Notes: a model not told the origin generated them from the sequence alone. A stretch of 64,000 nucleotides of DNA from JANWWM01 sp046719715 (GCA_046719715.1 JBDNCJ010000008.1:5860-69859), one strand, 5' to 3'. Positions 43,386 to 53,190 are shown, counted from the first letter of the stretch. Program-made: numbers and translations.

Positions 43386-45239
43386 ATGAAACTCTATTTT
43401 CGCGTTCTCAAATTTTTAGCCCCTGAAAAGTATCAGATTGCGCTGACGGTGCTGGTGAATTTCCTCGCTTCGCTCTTCAGCGTCGTCTCGATTGGAACGC
43501 TCTTGCCCCTACTCAACGCTGTCTTTAACCCAGAATCCGAAACGCCGTCGCCCGCACCAACCGTAACGGCAGAACAGACGGATTTTTTTCGCGAAAAAGC
43601 CGATAGCTTCAAAACCGAAATCATTCAAGGCTTTCAACGATTGATTACAGCAGAGACGCGCGAAGGCACATTGCTCAATGTGTGTTTGCTGTTGATTTTC
43701 GCATTCGTTCTGAAAAATGTGTTCGTTTATTTGAGCAATCAAATTGTCAATCGCGTCGAGACGAAGACCCTTAAAAAACTTCGGGATACGGTATTTGAAA
43801 AAATTGTGCAGATGGAGTTAGGGTATTTTAATCGCAATCGCGTCGGGACGCTGATGAACTATGTGATGGGCGAAGTGAATGTGGTGCATGGAAACATCGG
43901 CTCGAGTTTCATCTCGTTTTTAAGGCAGTTTTTGAACGCGGCATTTTTTCTGGCGGTGCTGTTCGTCATCAGTTGGAAACTGACGTTCTTTGCTTTTGCC
44001 GTGTCGGGATTAAGTTTGTGGTCGATACGCTTTTTAGGTCGGAAAATTCGCGCACAAGCCGATGTGGTGCAGGCACAATCGGGCGATATGAACTCGCTGT
44101 TGCAGGAAGTCTTTAACGGAATTAAAGTGGTCAAATCCAACGCGATGGAAATGCGCGAGGCGATGCGATTCAACGCTTTTACGGACACCTATCGACGGGC
44201 GAATTTGAAAGTCAATGCGTTGCGCGGCATTATCGGTCCGTTCAACGAAACGATGGGCGTGGCGGCGATTGCGCTGGTTTTGTGGTTCGGCGGCAAGCAA
44301 GTATTTGCAGGCGAAATTACATCGGTTGAACTGATGGTCTTTGCGTTTGCGCTCTATTCGGTGATGAATCCGATTAAATCCATCGCTGAAAACATCGCGC
44401 GCGTTCAAGAAGGATTGAGTGCGGCAGAACGTCTCTTTGGGCTGATTGATAAACCGGTGGCGATTCAAAACGGCACGAAAAGAATTGAACGCTTCGAGCG
44501 CGAAATCCGCTTTGAAAATGTCTGGTTTCGTTACGGCGAAAAGCCTGTGCTCAAAGGCGTTTCTTTGACAGTTAAAAAAGGTGAAATGGTTGGGTTGGTC
44601 GGTCAATCGGGTTCGGGAAAATCAACGATTGTAGATTTGCTCTTGCGATTTTACGATGTTGAAAAAGGACGCATTTTGATTGACGGAACGGATATACGCG
44701 AGTTCGAGATTGCCTCGCTTCGCAAACTCTTTGGCGTCGTGAATCAAGAAGTGATTTTATTTAATGACACAATTGCCAAAAACATTGCCTACGGATTAAC
44801 GACCGACGCAACGCCGTTTCAGATTGAGCAAGCGGCGAAAATCGCCAATGCACACGGGTTCATTTTGGATAAACCTGATCGGTATCACACGCTCATTGGC
44901 GACAGAGGCGTGCAACTGTCAGGCGGACAGCGTCAGCGCATTTCGATTGCACGCGCAATGCTGAAAAATCCGCCCGTGCTTATTTTTGACGAAGCCACCT
45001 CCGCGCTGGATAACGAATCCGAAAAAGTCGTGCAAGCCGCGATTGAAACCGCTATGAGCGAGCGCACCTCAATCGTGATTGCGCATCGATTATCGACGCT
45101 CAAAAACGCCGATAAAATCATCGTCATGGATCAAGGAGAAATTATCGAACAAGGCTCGCATGCCGAATTGATGGAAAAGAACGGCACCTACAAGCGGCTC
45201 TATGAAATGCAATTCACAACGCAACCGCTTACGACATAA
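43386..45239 (+). CDS. MsbA-like ABC exporter (permease-ATPase fusion)
   Basis: A 617-residue half-transporter with an N-terminal six-helix domain (~10-320) and a C-terminal ATPase: Walker A GQSGSGKST, signature LSGGQRQR, Walker B VLIFDEATSALD and the switch His in IVIAHRLST. MsbA-like exporters flip lipid A-core or other lipid-linked glycans. The flanking glycosyltransferases fit, but substrate is not proven. A ~45-residue insert (~45-90, Pro/Thr-rich) lies between helices 1 and 2. The ATG at 43386 is preferred to the in-frame TTG at 43359. Confidence 0.9.
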   Translation: MKLYFRVLKFLAPEKYQIALTVLVNFLASLFSVVSIGTLLPLLNAVFNPESETPSPAPTVTAEQTDFFREKADSFKTEIIQGFQRLITAETREGTLLNVCLLLIFAFVLKNVFVYLSNQIVNRVETKTLKKLRDTVFEKIVQMELGYFNRNRVGTLMNYVMGEVNVVHGNIGSSFISFLRQFLNAAFFLAVLFVISWKLTFFAFAVSGLSLWSIRFLGRKIRAQADVVQAQSGDMNSLLQEVFNGIKVVKSNAMEMREAMRFNAFTDTYRRANLKVNALRGIIGPFNETMGVAAIALVLWFGGKQVFAGEITSVELMVFAFALYSVMNPIKSIAENIARVQEGLSAAERLFGLIDKPVAIQNGTKRIERFEREIRFENVWFRYGEKPVLKGVSLTVKKGEMVGLVGQSGSGKSTIVDLLLRFYDVEKGRILIDGTDIREFEIASLRKLFGVVNQEVILFNDTIAKNIAYGLTTDATPFQIEQAAKIANAHGFILDKPDRYHTLIGDRGVQLSGGQRQRISIARAMLKNPPVLIFDEATSALDNESEKVVQAAIETAMSERTSIVIAHRLSTLKNADKIIVMDQGEIIEQGSHAELMEKNGTYKRLYEMQFTTQPLTT

Positions 45240-45261
45240 GTCAGATACAACGAAGCACACA

Positions 45262-46374
45262 ATGAGAAACTTTCTAAAAAAACTTGAAGGCTGGAATAAA
45301 GCCTTTTGGTATCACACAATTTTCAGACTGCTCTTCAAAAATGAAACGCTTGCCGTTCCAGCACCGCTCGGTAATGTTCGGAAGGTTTTAATTTTTAAGC
45401 ATGACTTCATTGGTGATATGGTCTTAGCCACCTCATGCTTCAATGTTCTCAAACAAATTAAGCCCGATATTCGCATTGATGTGGTGGCTTCGGATAAAAG
45501 TTTTCCGCTTCTTGTCTGCGATTCTCGTCTCACACAGTGCTACCAGTATCAAAACTCGCTCACTGCAATCATTGACCTTATCAAAGACGCCAGAAAAGTA
45601 GGTTACGATATGATTCTCTGCCTGACCTTTTCGTCGCGCACCAAAGACGGCTTATTAGCGAATTTGATTGCGCCCAACGCCGTTAAGGTTACCATTGCCG
45701 ACGAAGGAAGGGAAGACCTCTACAAGCGGCTGTTTAATCTTCAAGTGAGCGTCGAGGAGAATCAATTCACACAGCAATATGCCAATGTCTTAATCAAAGG
45801 CTTCGGCTTGCCGCTCACAGAGGACGACATTCGACCGTCCGTTGAACCCTGTCAAGAAAGTTTTAAGAAAGTCGATGCCTTTCTCACTCAACACCAGATT
45901 TCGGATTTTCTCTTGCTTAACATTTCCGGACGCCTTTCGGTTAAACAATGGGGACGAGAAAACGCACGGCTGTTTATTAAGCAGTTTTTTAGCCAGCACA
46001 ACGATATAGACGTGGTCTTGGTAGAAGTGCCCGATGTTATGAGCGAGATTGTTTTTCTCAAACAAGAGTTTTCACAAGACAAACTTTTTTCGTTCAAGGG
46101 TACGATTTTAGACGTCGCCGCCCTTGCGTCGAAGGCGCGTTTGGTCGTTACGCCGGATAGCGCACTCTCTCACCTTTCCGCCACTTACGCCCGTCCGGTG
46201 GTTACGCTCTGCTCGCCAGTAACTTACTCTAAACACTGGCACCCCTATAAAACCGAAGCGGTTCTGCTTCATGCTCCCAAAGACGCCGGAATTGAGATGA
46301 TTTCTCACGAAGCGGTTGCGACCGCCGTTCAAACTTTGCTTGAAAAAACCAAATACAGCCTCTCAAGCGAATGA
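45262..46374 (+). CDS. Glycosyltransferase family 9 (heptosyltransferase-like) A
   Basis: A 370-residue GT-B enzyme of the ADP-heptose:LPS heptosyltransferase family. The N-terminal domain has VLIFKHDFIGDMVLATSCFNVLKQIKP, where the Asp in GD is the family's catalytic-base region. The C-terminal nucleotide-binding motif is VVTPDSALSHLSATYARPVV. The position after the MsbA-like gene suggests lipopolysaccharide core assembly. The start at 45262 (MRNFLKK) follows the previous stop by 22 bases. The stop overlaps the next gene by 4 bases. It is the most divergent of the three GT9 genes here. Confidence 0.87.
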   Translation: MRNFLKKLEGWNKAFWYHTIFRLLFKNETLAVPAPLGNVRKVLIFKHDFIGDMVLATSCFNVLKQIKPDIRIDVVASDKSFPLLVCDSRLTQCYQYQNSLTAIIDLIKDARKVGYDMILCLTFSSRTKDGLLANLIAPNAVKVTIADEGREDLYKRLFNLQVSVEENQFTQQYANVLIKGFGLPLTEDDIRPSVEPCQESFKKVDAFLTQHQISDFLLLNISGRLSVKQWGRENARLFIKQFFSQHNDIDVVLVEVPDVMSEIVFLKQEFSQDKLFSFKGTILDVAALASKARLVVTPDSALSHLSATYARPVVTLCSPVTYSKHWHPYKTEAVLLHAPKDAGIEMISHEAVATAVQTLLEKTKYSLSSE

Positions 46375-47513
46375 CGATGAGCCTCAAAGCCATAGAAAAC
46401 GCCAACAAAGCGTTTTGGTATAAACTGCTCTTTAAGCCGCTGTTTCGCAATAAGCCCTTCGTTGGAACGCTGGATATATCCAAAGCCCGCCGTCTGTTGC
46501 TGATTCGCAGAGACAATTTCGGCGATATGGTCATTACCTCGTCGTTTTTTACGATGCTCAAAGACCTCAATCCGAACGTCGCATTAGACTTAATTGCGTC
46601 GGTCAAAGGGAAAAGCGTTGCGGAATTTGATGAACGATTGGAAAATGTCTTTGCATACAACGGCGGGCTGAAAGAGTTTCTGGAGATGTACTCGGCGTTG
46701 AGCCGGCACAAGTATGACGCGATTTTATGCCTTTCCTTTAACGGAATGACGCTCGATGGATTGCTTGCAAACTTGCTCGCTCCGAATGCTCCGAAGATTA
46801 CGACTTTCATTCGTAAGAAACATGACCTCTACAAAATTCTTTTCAACGCACAAATTGATATTGGCAAAGACGATGTTGCCATTCCCGTTTGGCGTCAACT
46901 GCGACTTTTCGGCGAAAAGCTCTTCGGCGCAACCTATCCTGAATCGCAATTACGTCAAAAGATTTTTCTCAAACCCGGTGCGGAGGAACTTGTGATAGAC
47001 TATCTTTCCTCGCAACACCTTGCGCCAAAACAATATGTGATGCTCAACATTTCAGCCCGAATGGACTATCGGAAATGGGGCGTTGAAAACAATGTTGATT
47101 TGTTAAAACTCTTGTTGGAAAAATATCCAGAGCAAAACATCATCATTTCTGCACAGCCCGAAGATAGAGCATCTGCCGAAGCCATTTTGAACGCCGTTCA
47201 GCACCCCAACGTCCGGTTGCAGCCGGAGCGATTCGGCTTGCATGAAACCATTGCGCTCATCAAACACTCGACAATGCTCATTTCCCCTGATACGGCGAAC
47301 GTGCATATCGCCGCCACATTTGGCGTGCCATGCGTGATTTTATGCACGCCGATTTCATCAGGAACGGAGTGGATTCCGCTCAACGTCGAGCACGTCAATG
47401 TGTTCACAAAAGAAGTTGCACCGATTTCCACCATTCCGCCTCGCGAAGTATTTGAAGCCTTTGACGCGCTATGGACGCGGCAACGCCTGCAACAAGCCGC
47501 CGCGACGAAATGA
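46371..47513 (+). CDS. Glycosyltransferase family 9 (heptosyltransferase-like) B
   Basis: A 380-residue GT9 enzyme sharing the order and motifs of its neighbours: an N-terminal amphipathic start (NKAFWYKLLFKPLFRNKPF), LLLIRRDNFGDMVITSSFF, and the C-terminal SPDTANVHIAATFGVPCV. The near-identical N-terminal helix pattern (KAFWY...LF.LLF.N) in genes A and B points to duplication. The start overlaps the preceding stop (ATGA) and its own stop overlaps the next start in the same way, so the three are translated as a coupled set. Confidence 0.88.
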   Translation: MTMSLKAIENANKAFWYKLLFKPLFRNKPFVGTLDISKARRLLLIRRDNFGDMVITSSFFTMLKDLNPNVALDLIASVKGKSVAEFDERLENVFAYNGGLKEFLEMYSALSRHKYDAILCLSFNGMTLDGLLANLLAPNAPKITTFIRKKHDLYKILFNAQIDIGKDDVAIPVWRQLRLFGEKLFGATYPESQLRQKIFLKPGAEELVIDYLSSQHLAPKQYVMLNISARMDYRKWGVENNVDLLKLLLEKYPEQNIIISAQPEDRASAEAILNAVQHPNVRLQPERFGLHETIALIKHSTMLISPDTANVHIAATFGVPCVILCTPISSGTEWIPLNVEHVNVFTKEVAPISTIPPREVFEAFDALWTRQRLQQAAATK

Positions 47514-49846
47514 AGCAAGCACTCAAAAAAATTGAATACGCGCTCAAAGTCGCTCTCTACAAAGGCGTGCTCGCTCGGCTTTTCCGAAACACGCCGTTTG
47601 AAGCCCCTCTCAACCCAAGCAACACAAAACGTATTTTGATTTTACGCCGAGATATGTTCGGCGATATGATTATTACGACCGCGCTCTTCAAGGCGATTCA
47701 AGACCTCAACCCAAAGATTGAAATTGATGTGATAGCGTCTCAAAAAGGCGAGCAAATCATTCGGCACAATCCACGCTTGTCAAGGATATGGACGATTGAT
47801 AACGGTCTGGGTCAGTTTTTGAAAACGATTCATCAAGCCCGCCGACGCAACTACGACGCTGTCATTTGCCTGTCTATTAGCGGACTGACAAAAGACGGAT
47901 TGATTGCAAACCTTGTCGCTCCTGCTGCGCCAAAACTCACCATTCGTCAACCCAAAGCGCACAACCTTTACCAAATTTTGTTCAACAAAGAAGTCGACGC
48001 TAACCACCTTCAAGAACCGCTGTGGCTCAGTCAAAAACGTGTGCTTGATGCCCTCTTCGGCGTTACCTATCCCGAAGCCAAACTCGCGCAGGAACTTTAT
48101 CCCACTGAACAGGCTGAACAAGCCGTCGAAGATTTTTTACGGCGAAACGAAATAGAAAAAGGTGAGTATGTCGTCGTCAATTTATCTGCGCGAATGTGGT
48201 ATCGGCGATGGGGAAGAGACAATTTCGTGGCGTTTTTGCGAGAGCTCATCTATCACTATGCCAACTTGAAAGTCGTGCTCACCGCTACGCCTGATGAAGC
48301 CGAACTCGTGTGGGGAATTATGGACGATGTGCGCGATGAGAATCTGTTTCGATTTCCACATCAGCTTGGATTAGACGGTGTAATTGCACTCACAAAACAT
48401 GCACGCCTGCTGGTATCACCCGATACGGCAAATGTGCATATTGCGGCGACTTTCAAAGTGCCATCGGTCGTTCTTTGCACGCCGCTCTCGTCAAACGTGA
48501 TGTGGATTCCGTTACACAATCGCCATATCAGCCTTTACACGCCTAAACCTGAACCCATCATAACGATTTCGCCCCAACAGGTCTTTGCGGCGACTTGCAA
48601 CTTACTGCGTGAAATCGGCATTGAGCCTAAACGATTGCAATTAGGTGAAGTGCAAGATGAGCAGACTCGCAGACCTGATGCACTCAGCGGAATGACCGAC
48701 GCCAAAGCCCGTGTGAAGCAAACGAAAAAAAAGCAAACGATTCAAAACCTACGTTCAAGATTCTATCGCGCCATCTTTGGGAACAAACCAACCTTGCGCA
48801 AACTCAATCCCCTTTCAACAAAGCGCGTGCTGGTCATTCGCAACGATGTGCTGGGCGATATGATTGTAACCACTCCGATTTTCCATGCACTTAAATTCCT
48901 CAATCCAAATATTGAAATCGATGTCGTCGCCTCCCCTCAAAACGCTCCATTGGTGCAAGCCGATTCGCGCATCAGCCACGTGATTGTGTATGAAAAATCA
49001 TTCCGCTTTTGGCTGAAGTTGTGGAAATTGGGACGCCAAAGAAACTACGACGCGGTTTTCAGCCTCATCTATGGCACGCCACAAACACAAGGATTTTTGG
49101 CAAATATCGCGGCTAAACGCAACGCGCTCAAACTCTCGGTGCAACGACACCCAAAGCATGAATGCTTTTTTTCAAGAATGGTTCGAGTCGAGCAAGAGGC
49201 ACACATTGCTGAACAATGGCTCAGCGTTGCCTTAGATGCTTTCGAGTTGAATGGCAAACCCATACCCTGCCAAATCAGCCTGCAAGTGCCGAAGCGAGAG
49301 AGCGTCTTCAATTTCCTAAAACAAAACGCTATCAAGGAGAAAGAGTTTATACTCATAAATCTCTCGGCAGGAAAAAATCGTGTGAAAGCATGGTCAAAGG
49401 AAAAATATCGTGAGCTGATACAGAGGCTCACTCAAAACCGAAGCGAACCTGTTGTGCTGTCGTGTGCGCCAAACGAGATTCGCCTCATGGAAGAGGTAAA
49501 AGAGAACCGTCAGGCAATTTGCTTCTATCCAACAAATGACGTGCGCGATGTTGCAGAGTTAATTCGTCAAGCAAAACTGTTAATTACTCCTGACACAGGC
49601 GTTGTTCATCTTGGCTCTGCCATGAAAACCCCAATGGTTGTGCTTTACTCGCGCTGGGTCGGGGGAAATGTTCATCAACTGTGGTCGCCATACCAAGTGC
49701 CATCGCGGTGTTTAGTTGCCCCGCGCCGATTGCCAGTCAGCGTTATTGAAGTTGAGGAGGTCGTGCAAGCACTTTATCATCTTTTGTCGGAACTTGACGA
49801 TACCATTGACTCAAAGTCTATCACCACACCTAATGCCCATCAATGA
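47510..49846 (+). CDS. Tandem fusion of two family 9 glycosyltransferases
   Basis: A 778-residue protein with two complete GT9 modules. Module 1 (~1-375) has ILILRRDMFGDMIITTALF and SPDTANVHIAATFKVPSV. After a Gln/Lys-rich linker (~385-415), module 2 (~420-778) has VLVIRNDVLGDMIVTTPIF and TPDTGVVHLGSAMKTPMV. Ordinary members have ~350 residues. Both modules keep the GD and SPDT-type motifs, so both may be active and act in sequence. No frameshift or stop separates them. It overlaps genes on both sides by 4 bases. Confidence 0.9.
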   Translation: MKQALKKIEYALKVALYKGVLARLFRNTPFEAPLNPSNTKRILILRRDMFGDMIITTALFKAIQDLNPKIEIDVIASQKGEQIIRHNPRLSRIWTIDNGLGQFLKTIHQARRRNYDAVICLSISGLTKDGLIANLVAPAAPKLTIRQPKAHNLYQILFNKEVDANHLQEPLWLSQKRVLDALFGVTYPEAKLAQELYPTEQAEQAVEDFLRRNEIEKGEYVVVNLSARMWYRRWGRDNFVAFLRELIYHYANLKVVLTATPDEAELVWGIMDDVRDENLFRFPHQLGLDGVIALTKHARLLVSPDTANVHIAATFKVPSVVLCTPLSSNVMWIPLHNRHISLYTPKPEPIITISPQQVFAATCNLLREIGIEPKRLQLGEVQDEQTRRPDALSGMTDAKARVKQTKKKQTIQNLRSRFYRAIFGNKPTLRKLNPLSTKRVLVIRNDVLGDMIVTTPIFHALKFLNPNIEIDVVASPQNAPLVQADSRISHVIVYEKSFRFWLKLWKLGRQRNYDAVFSLIYGTPQTQGFLANIAAKRNALKLSVQRHPKHECFFSRMVRVEQEAHIAEQWLSVALDAFELNGKPIPCQISLQVPKRESVFNFLKQNAIKEKEFILINLSAGKNRVKAWSKEKYRELIQRLTQNRSEPVVLSCAPNEIRLMEEVKENRQAICFYPTNDVRDVAELIRQAKLLITPDTGVVHLGSAMKTPMVVLYSRWVGGNVHQLWSPYQVPSRCLVAPRRLPVSVIEVEEVVQALYHLLSELDDTIDSKSITTPNAHQ

Positions 49847-50973
49847 AAATTGGATTCACCTTTCCGTTGGATTACAGCGGTATTTCAACCTACGCGCGCC
49901 ACTTAATCCGAGAACTTGCCGCGTATCCCGACCTTGAGCTTCATCTTTACACCTCGTTTAGACGCAAAGCGCAATTAGCACAAGCCTTCGAGCATTCAAC
50001 ACGGTTTCATTACCGAAATATCCTACCTCACGACCTCATGCTCGGCAACCATCTCGTTCCTGTAACTAAACTCATTCAAGAAGGTATTTGGGTAGTGGAG
50101 TCATTCAAGGTTGATTTAATTCATCATACAAATCCACTCTTCACGCCAAAGTGGTCGCGCAACATCGTGGTTACGGTTCATGACATATTCCCGCTGTATA
50201 TGAAGGCACTTCCGGGCGTCAAAGAAAAAATGGAACAAAATCTGAAAGTCATTTTTGAAGATTCCAAATTGATTTTCGTTCCAACACATTTTGTTCGAGA
50301 AGACATTGCACAGCGATTGAACATTCCAAAAGAAAGACTGTGGGTTACACATGAAGCGGCTTCCGAAAACTTCAAAGTGATTACGCCAAATTGGACGCTT
50401 CTCGAAAAGTATGACCTTTCAGCCGAGACTCCCTTTTTGCTTCATGTAAGCAGGATTGATTATCGAAAAAACTTGGAACGAATGATGGAAGCCTATTTTG
50501 CGCTTCCCAGTTCGCTCAAACAGCAAGTGCAATTTGTGGTGGTAACCAGCGGCGATAAAACCGAACTCAACCGTGCCATCGAGCAAGGCAGGGCGCGCGG
50601 TGAAGGTGGCACGGTGAAAGTGCTTTCAGACATTCCCTTCGAGGAACTGCTAAACCTCTACAACGCCTCATTAGGGTTTATGTTTGTGTCTATTGCAGAA
50701 GGCTTCGGCATTCCGTTGCTGGAAGCCATGCAGTGTGGCTGTCCGGTCATCACTTCCACACAAACAAGCCTTCCTGAAATTGCAGGCAACGCCGCCTTAC
50801 TTGTGAATCCTTACGACATCGATGCAATCGCCCAAGCCATGCGCCAACTCATTCAATCTCCAGAACTGCGAGCAGACTTGCGTAAGAAAGGACTCGAACG
50901 CGCACAGCAGTTTTCTTGGAAAAAAATGGCGCAGGAAACCCTGAACGGCTATAAGCATGCCGTAGAAGGTTAA
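49843..50973 (+). CDS. Glycosyltransferase family 4
   Basis: A 376-residue retaining GT-B glycosyltransferase. The N-terminus has FPLDYSGISTYARHLIREL, the mid-region VTVHDIFP and FVREDIAQRL, and the nucleotide-sugar site contains the E-x7-E motif in EGFGIPLLEAMQCG. The donor sugar is unknown. Its start overlaps the stop of the GT9 fusion, and it ends the polysaccharide cluster, 6 bases from the convergent msrB. Confidence 0.9.
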   Translation: MKIGFTFPLDYSGISTYARHLIRELAAYPDLELHLYTSFRRKAQLAQAFEHSTRFHYRNILPHDLMLGNHLVPVTKLIQEGIWVVESFKVDLIHHTNPLFTPKWSRNIVVTVHDIFPLYMKALPGVKEKMEQNLKVIFEDSKLIFVPTHFVREDIAQRLNIPKERLWVTHEAASENFKVITPNWTLLEKYDLSAETPFLLHVSRIDYRKNLERMMEAYFALPSSLKQQVQFVVVTSGDKTELNRAIEQGRARGEGGTVKVLSDIPFEELLNLYNASLGFMFVSIAEGFGIPLLEAMQCGCPVITSTQTSLPEIAGNAALLVNPYDIDAIAQAMRQLIQSPELRADLRKKGLERAQQFSWKKMAQETLNGYKHAVEG

Positions 50974-50979
50974 TCACAA

Positions 50980-51480
50980 CTACTTCGCTTCCTCAAAAAT
51001 CAGCGAGGCGGAGTTCATGCAGTAGCGAAGTCCCGTCGGCGTTTCGGGTGCGTCGTCAAAGACGTGCCCCAAATGCGCGTCGCAACGTGAGCAGTGAACT
51101 TCAACACGCTTCATGAAAAAGCTGGTGTCCGATTCCGTGCCAATCGCGCTTTCTTCAATCGGCTTGTAGAACGACGGCCAGCCTGTTCCTGAATCAAACT
51201 TGGTCTCTGAACTAAATAAGGGTTGATTACAGCAGACGCATTTGTAAATTCCGCGCTTCTTGTTGTTCCAATACTTGTTTGTAAAAGGAAGTTCCGTGCC
51301 TTGTTTGCGTGTAACGCGATACTGTTCAGCGGTGAGTTGCTTTTTCCATTCTTCGTCGGTTTTAACGACTTTGCGAGAAGAAGTCTGTTCCATAGTTGGC
51401 GTAGATTTGATTTGTGAATGTGCCTCATTGCAGGAAACGACGACGCAGAGCGTCAAAAACATGAAGGCGATTTTGAACAT
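50980..51480 (-). CDS. msrB: Peptide methionine-R-sulfoxide reductase MsrB, exported
   Basis: Reduces methionine-R-sulfoxide in oxidised proteins. The 166-residue form has a lipoprotein-type signal (lipobox VVSC, Cys17), so it is likely envelope-anchored. Zinc ligands are C81/C84 (KCVCCN) and C130/C133 (HCSRC). The catalytic C154 is in RYCMNSASL, and the substrate motif DSGTGWPSF is intact. The ATG at 51480 (MFKIAFM) is preferred to the longer frame from 51537. There is no MsrA domain. Confidence 0.93.
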   Translation of the reverse strand: MFKIAFMFLTLCVVVSCNEAHSQIKSTPTMEQTSSRKVVKTDEEWKKQLTAEQYRVTRKQGTELPFTNKYWNNKKRGIYKCVCCNQPLFSSETKFDSGTGWPSFYKPIEESAIGTESDTSFFMKRVEVHCSRCDAHLGHVFDDAPETPTGLRYCMNSASLIFEEAK

Positions 51481-51596
51481 GGTATTGAGTTGAAAGTTAA
51501 TTACAGAACGCGGAAGCCCTCGTGAAACATTCCACATTCATCAAGGATTCGTTATCTTAACGATGTATTATCACAAAACATTAACTTTTTAGCGAA

Positions 51597-51947
51597 ATGA
51601 ATTCCATCGTTTTGGTTTATGGCGCGTTGCTCGTCGTGCTTGGCATTGTGGGCTACGTGCAGTCGGGCAGTCCGACCTCGTTCATCGGCAGTGCGGCAGG
51701 TGTCGTGGTGCTGGTCGGCGGCTACTTCATGCAGTCGCAAGCATGGGGAAAATGGCTTTGCTTGATTGGTGCTGTGCTCATTTTGGGCGGCATCGGTGCG
51801 AGACTTCCCGGCTTGATTCAAAAACTTTCATCAGGTGAAGAAACACTTGGCGGCGCGTGGGTTCGTTTGACGATGGTTGCGCTGTCGGTTCTTTTTGTCG
51901 TGTATTTCTTTATCGGAATGAAATCGCAAAGCGACTCCGCCTCGTGA
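51597..51947 (+). CDS. TMEM14-like small membrane protein
   Basis: A 116-residue protein with four hydrophobic helices and Gly-rich packing (YGALLVVLGIVGY, SFIGSAAGVVVLVGGYF, LCLIGAVLILGGIGARL). The pattern matches the TMEM14/UPF0136 family found in bacteria, plastids and mitochondria, whose bacterial role is unknown. No operon partner; it is divergent from msrB. Confidence 0.75.
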   Translation: MNSIVLVYGALLVVLGIVGYVQSGSPTSFIGSAAGVVVLVGGYFMQSQAWGKWLCLIGAVLILGGIGARLPGLIQKLSSGEETLGGAWVRLTMVALSVLFVVYFFIGMKSQSDSAS

Positions 51948-52035
51948 AACTTACGACCGTAGCCCGTCGTTTTGGATTTACAACACTGAATTTCAAACGC
52001 TGAAAATTTGTAATTCCTTTTCAATTTGCTCTGTT

Positions 52036-52593
52036 ATGAAAAAAGTTATTTTCATTTTCGCCCTGATGTGGTTTCTTGGAACCGGCGCGTCGGCACAGTT
52101 TCAAAAAGATATTCCGAGCCAATCGCTTCAATCGTCGCAAACGATTTTCTCAACACCTTCCGAGTTTTCAATTGGCAGTTTCATCGGGAACATCTTTGAT
52201 GACCAGCATTTCCAAATGAACCACTCCTACACGCTTTCTTACAACTCGATGCTTGGAAATACGACGGGCGAGTATGTCAATACGATGATTTACAAATTTG
52301 ACGCGCCTGTTATGATTCGCGCCGATGTCGGCGTGATGCACCAACCCTTCGGCGCCTCGCAACGCCAACTCCAATACGGCTTCGGACAAAATGACTTTTC
52401 GGGCGTTTATCTCAAAAACGCGCAAATCCTCTGGCAACCGACGAAAAACATGACGGTTTCAGCCGCCTATCAGCAAGTTCCGCCCGGACAATGGTTCAAT
52501 CAAATGGGATTTTGGGGCAACGGCTGGGGCAATGGATTTAACCGCTTTGGAAGCGGCTTCGGCGGCGCGGCAATGTGGCAAACGGAGCGATAA
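52036..52593 (+). CDS. Secreted protein of unknown function, possibly outer-membrane associated
   Basis: A 185-residue protein with a clear signal peptide (cleavage after GTGASAQ). The mature part is rich in aromatic residues and Gln/Asn. The pattern MNHSYTLSYNSMLGNTTGEYVNTMIYKF, then ..ADVGVMHQPFG and LKNAQILWQPTKNM, looks beta-rich. The tail is Gly/Trp/Asn-rich (GFWGNGWGNGFNRFG). I recall similar short proteins in Bacteroidota and Chlorobiota but know no function. Confidence 0.65.
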   Translation: MKKVIFIFALMWFLGTGASAQFQKDIPSQSLQSSQTIFSTPSEFSIGSFIGNIFDDQHFQMNHSYTLSYNSMLGNTTGEYVNTMIYKFDAPVMIRADVGVMHQPFGASQRQLQYGFGQNDFSGVYLKNAQILWQPTKNMTVSAAYQQVPPGQWFNQMGFWGNGWGNGFNRFGSGFGGAAMWQTER

Positions 52594-52871
52594 CGACGAT
52601 GGTTGAATAGAGGTAAAACATCACTCTGAGTAAAGTCCCGCGAGTGGTGGAGCCACACAACATCATTTTTCGTCCTTCACCGACCTACACTTCCAATCCG
52701 TGTTCTCTTTAAACAAATTCCCATTCGTTTTAGGAGAGGGTCAGGGTGAGGTTCTCTCCGACCTTGTCGAGCTTGAAGAATCCTTGCTCGTTCCCGCGCT
52801 CGATGTCGAACTTCCGATTTCGGAAATCTATTGCCATATTGATTTCCCAAGTCAAGTTTCCAAATGATGAG
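52594..52871. other. Non-coding gap with a possible dispersed-repeat fragment
   Basis: About 280 bases between a secreted-protein gene and the EutN-like gene. The stretch near 52716-52755, containing GGAGAGGGTCAGGGTGAGG, resembles a common CCTCACCCTGACCCTCTCC-type intergenic element. A plus-strand reading of 52750-52868 is open but has no supported start or family. No gene is called. Confidence 0.4.
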
Positions 52872-53150
52872 ATGATTCTTTGCAAAGTTATCGGCACGCT
52901 GGTCGCCACGCAGAAAGACGAGGAGTTGCGTCCAGCCAAATTGCTCGTCGTCAAACCCATTAATCTTGACGGTTCGTTTCGAAACGAGCGCGAGATGATT
53001 GCCATTGATACGCAAGACGCCGGCGAGGGCGATATGGTGCTGGTAGCGCAAGAGGGCGCAGTGGTTGAACAAGTGATGCAATCCGACAAAGTTCCCGCTA
53101 ACACGATTGTGATGGCGGTCGTCGACGGCTTTGATGTGTTTGAATCATAA
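52872..53150 (+). CDS. EutN/CcmL-family microcompartment vertex (BMC-P) protein, orphan
   Basis: A 92-residue protein matching the pentameric shell-vertex family throughout: MILCKVIGTLVATQKDE at the N-terminus, LRPAKLLVVKPI, MIAIDTQDAGEGDMVLVAQEG, and a C-terminal AVVDGFDV. Pentamers of this family cap the corners of bacterial microcompartments. No BMC hexamer gene or typical cargo enzyme is in the window. The ATG at 52872 gives the canonical start; the longer frame upstream does not fit the family. It is convergent with the 53191-54790 genes. Confidence 0.88.
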   Translation: MILCKVIGTLVATQKDEELRPAKLLVVKPINLDGSFRNEREMIAIDTQDAGEGDMVLVAQEGAVVEQVMQSDKVPANTIVMAVVDGFDVFES

Positions 53151-53190
53151 GTTCCTGCTCTTCTATCACGAATTGGGGAAAAGTTGGCTC

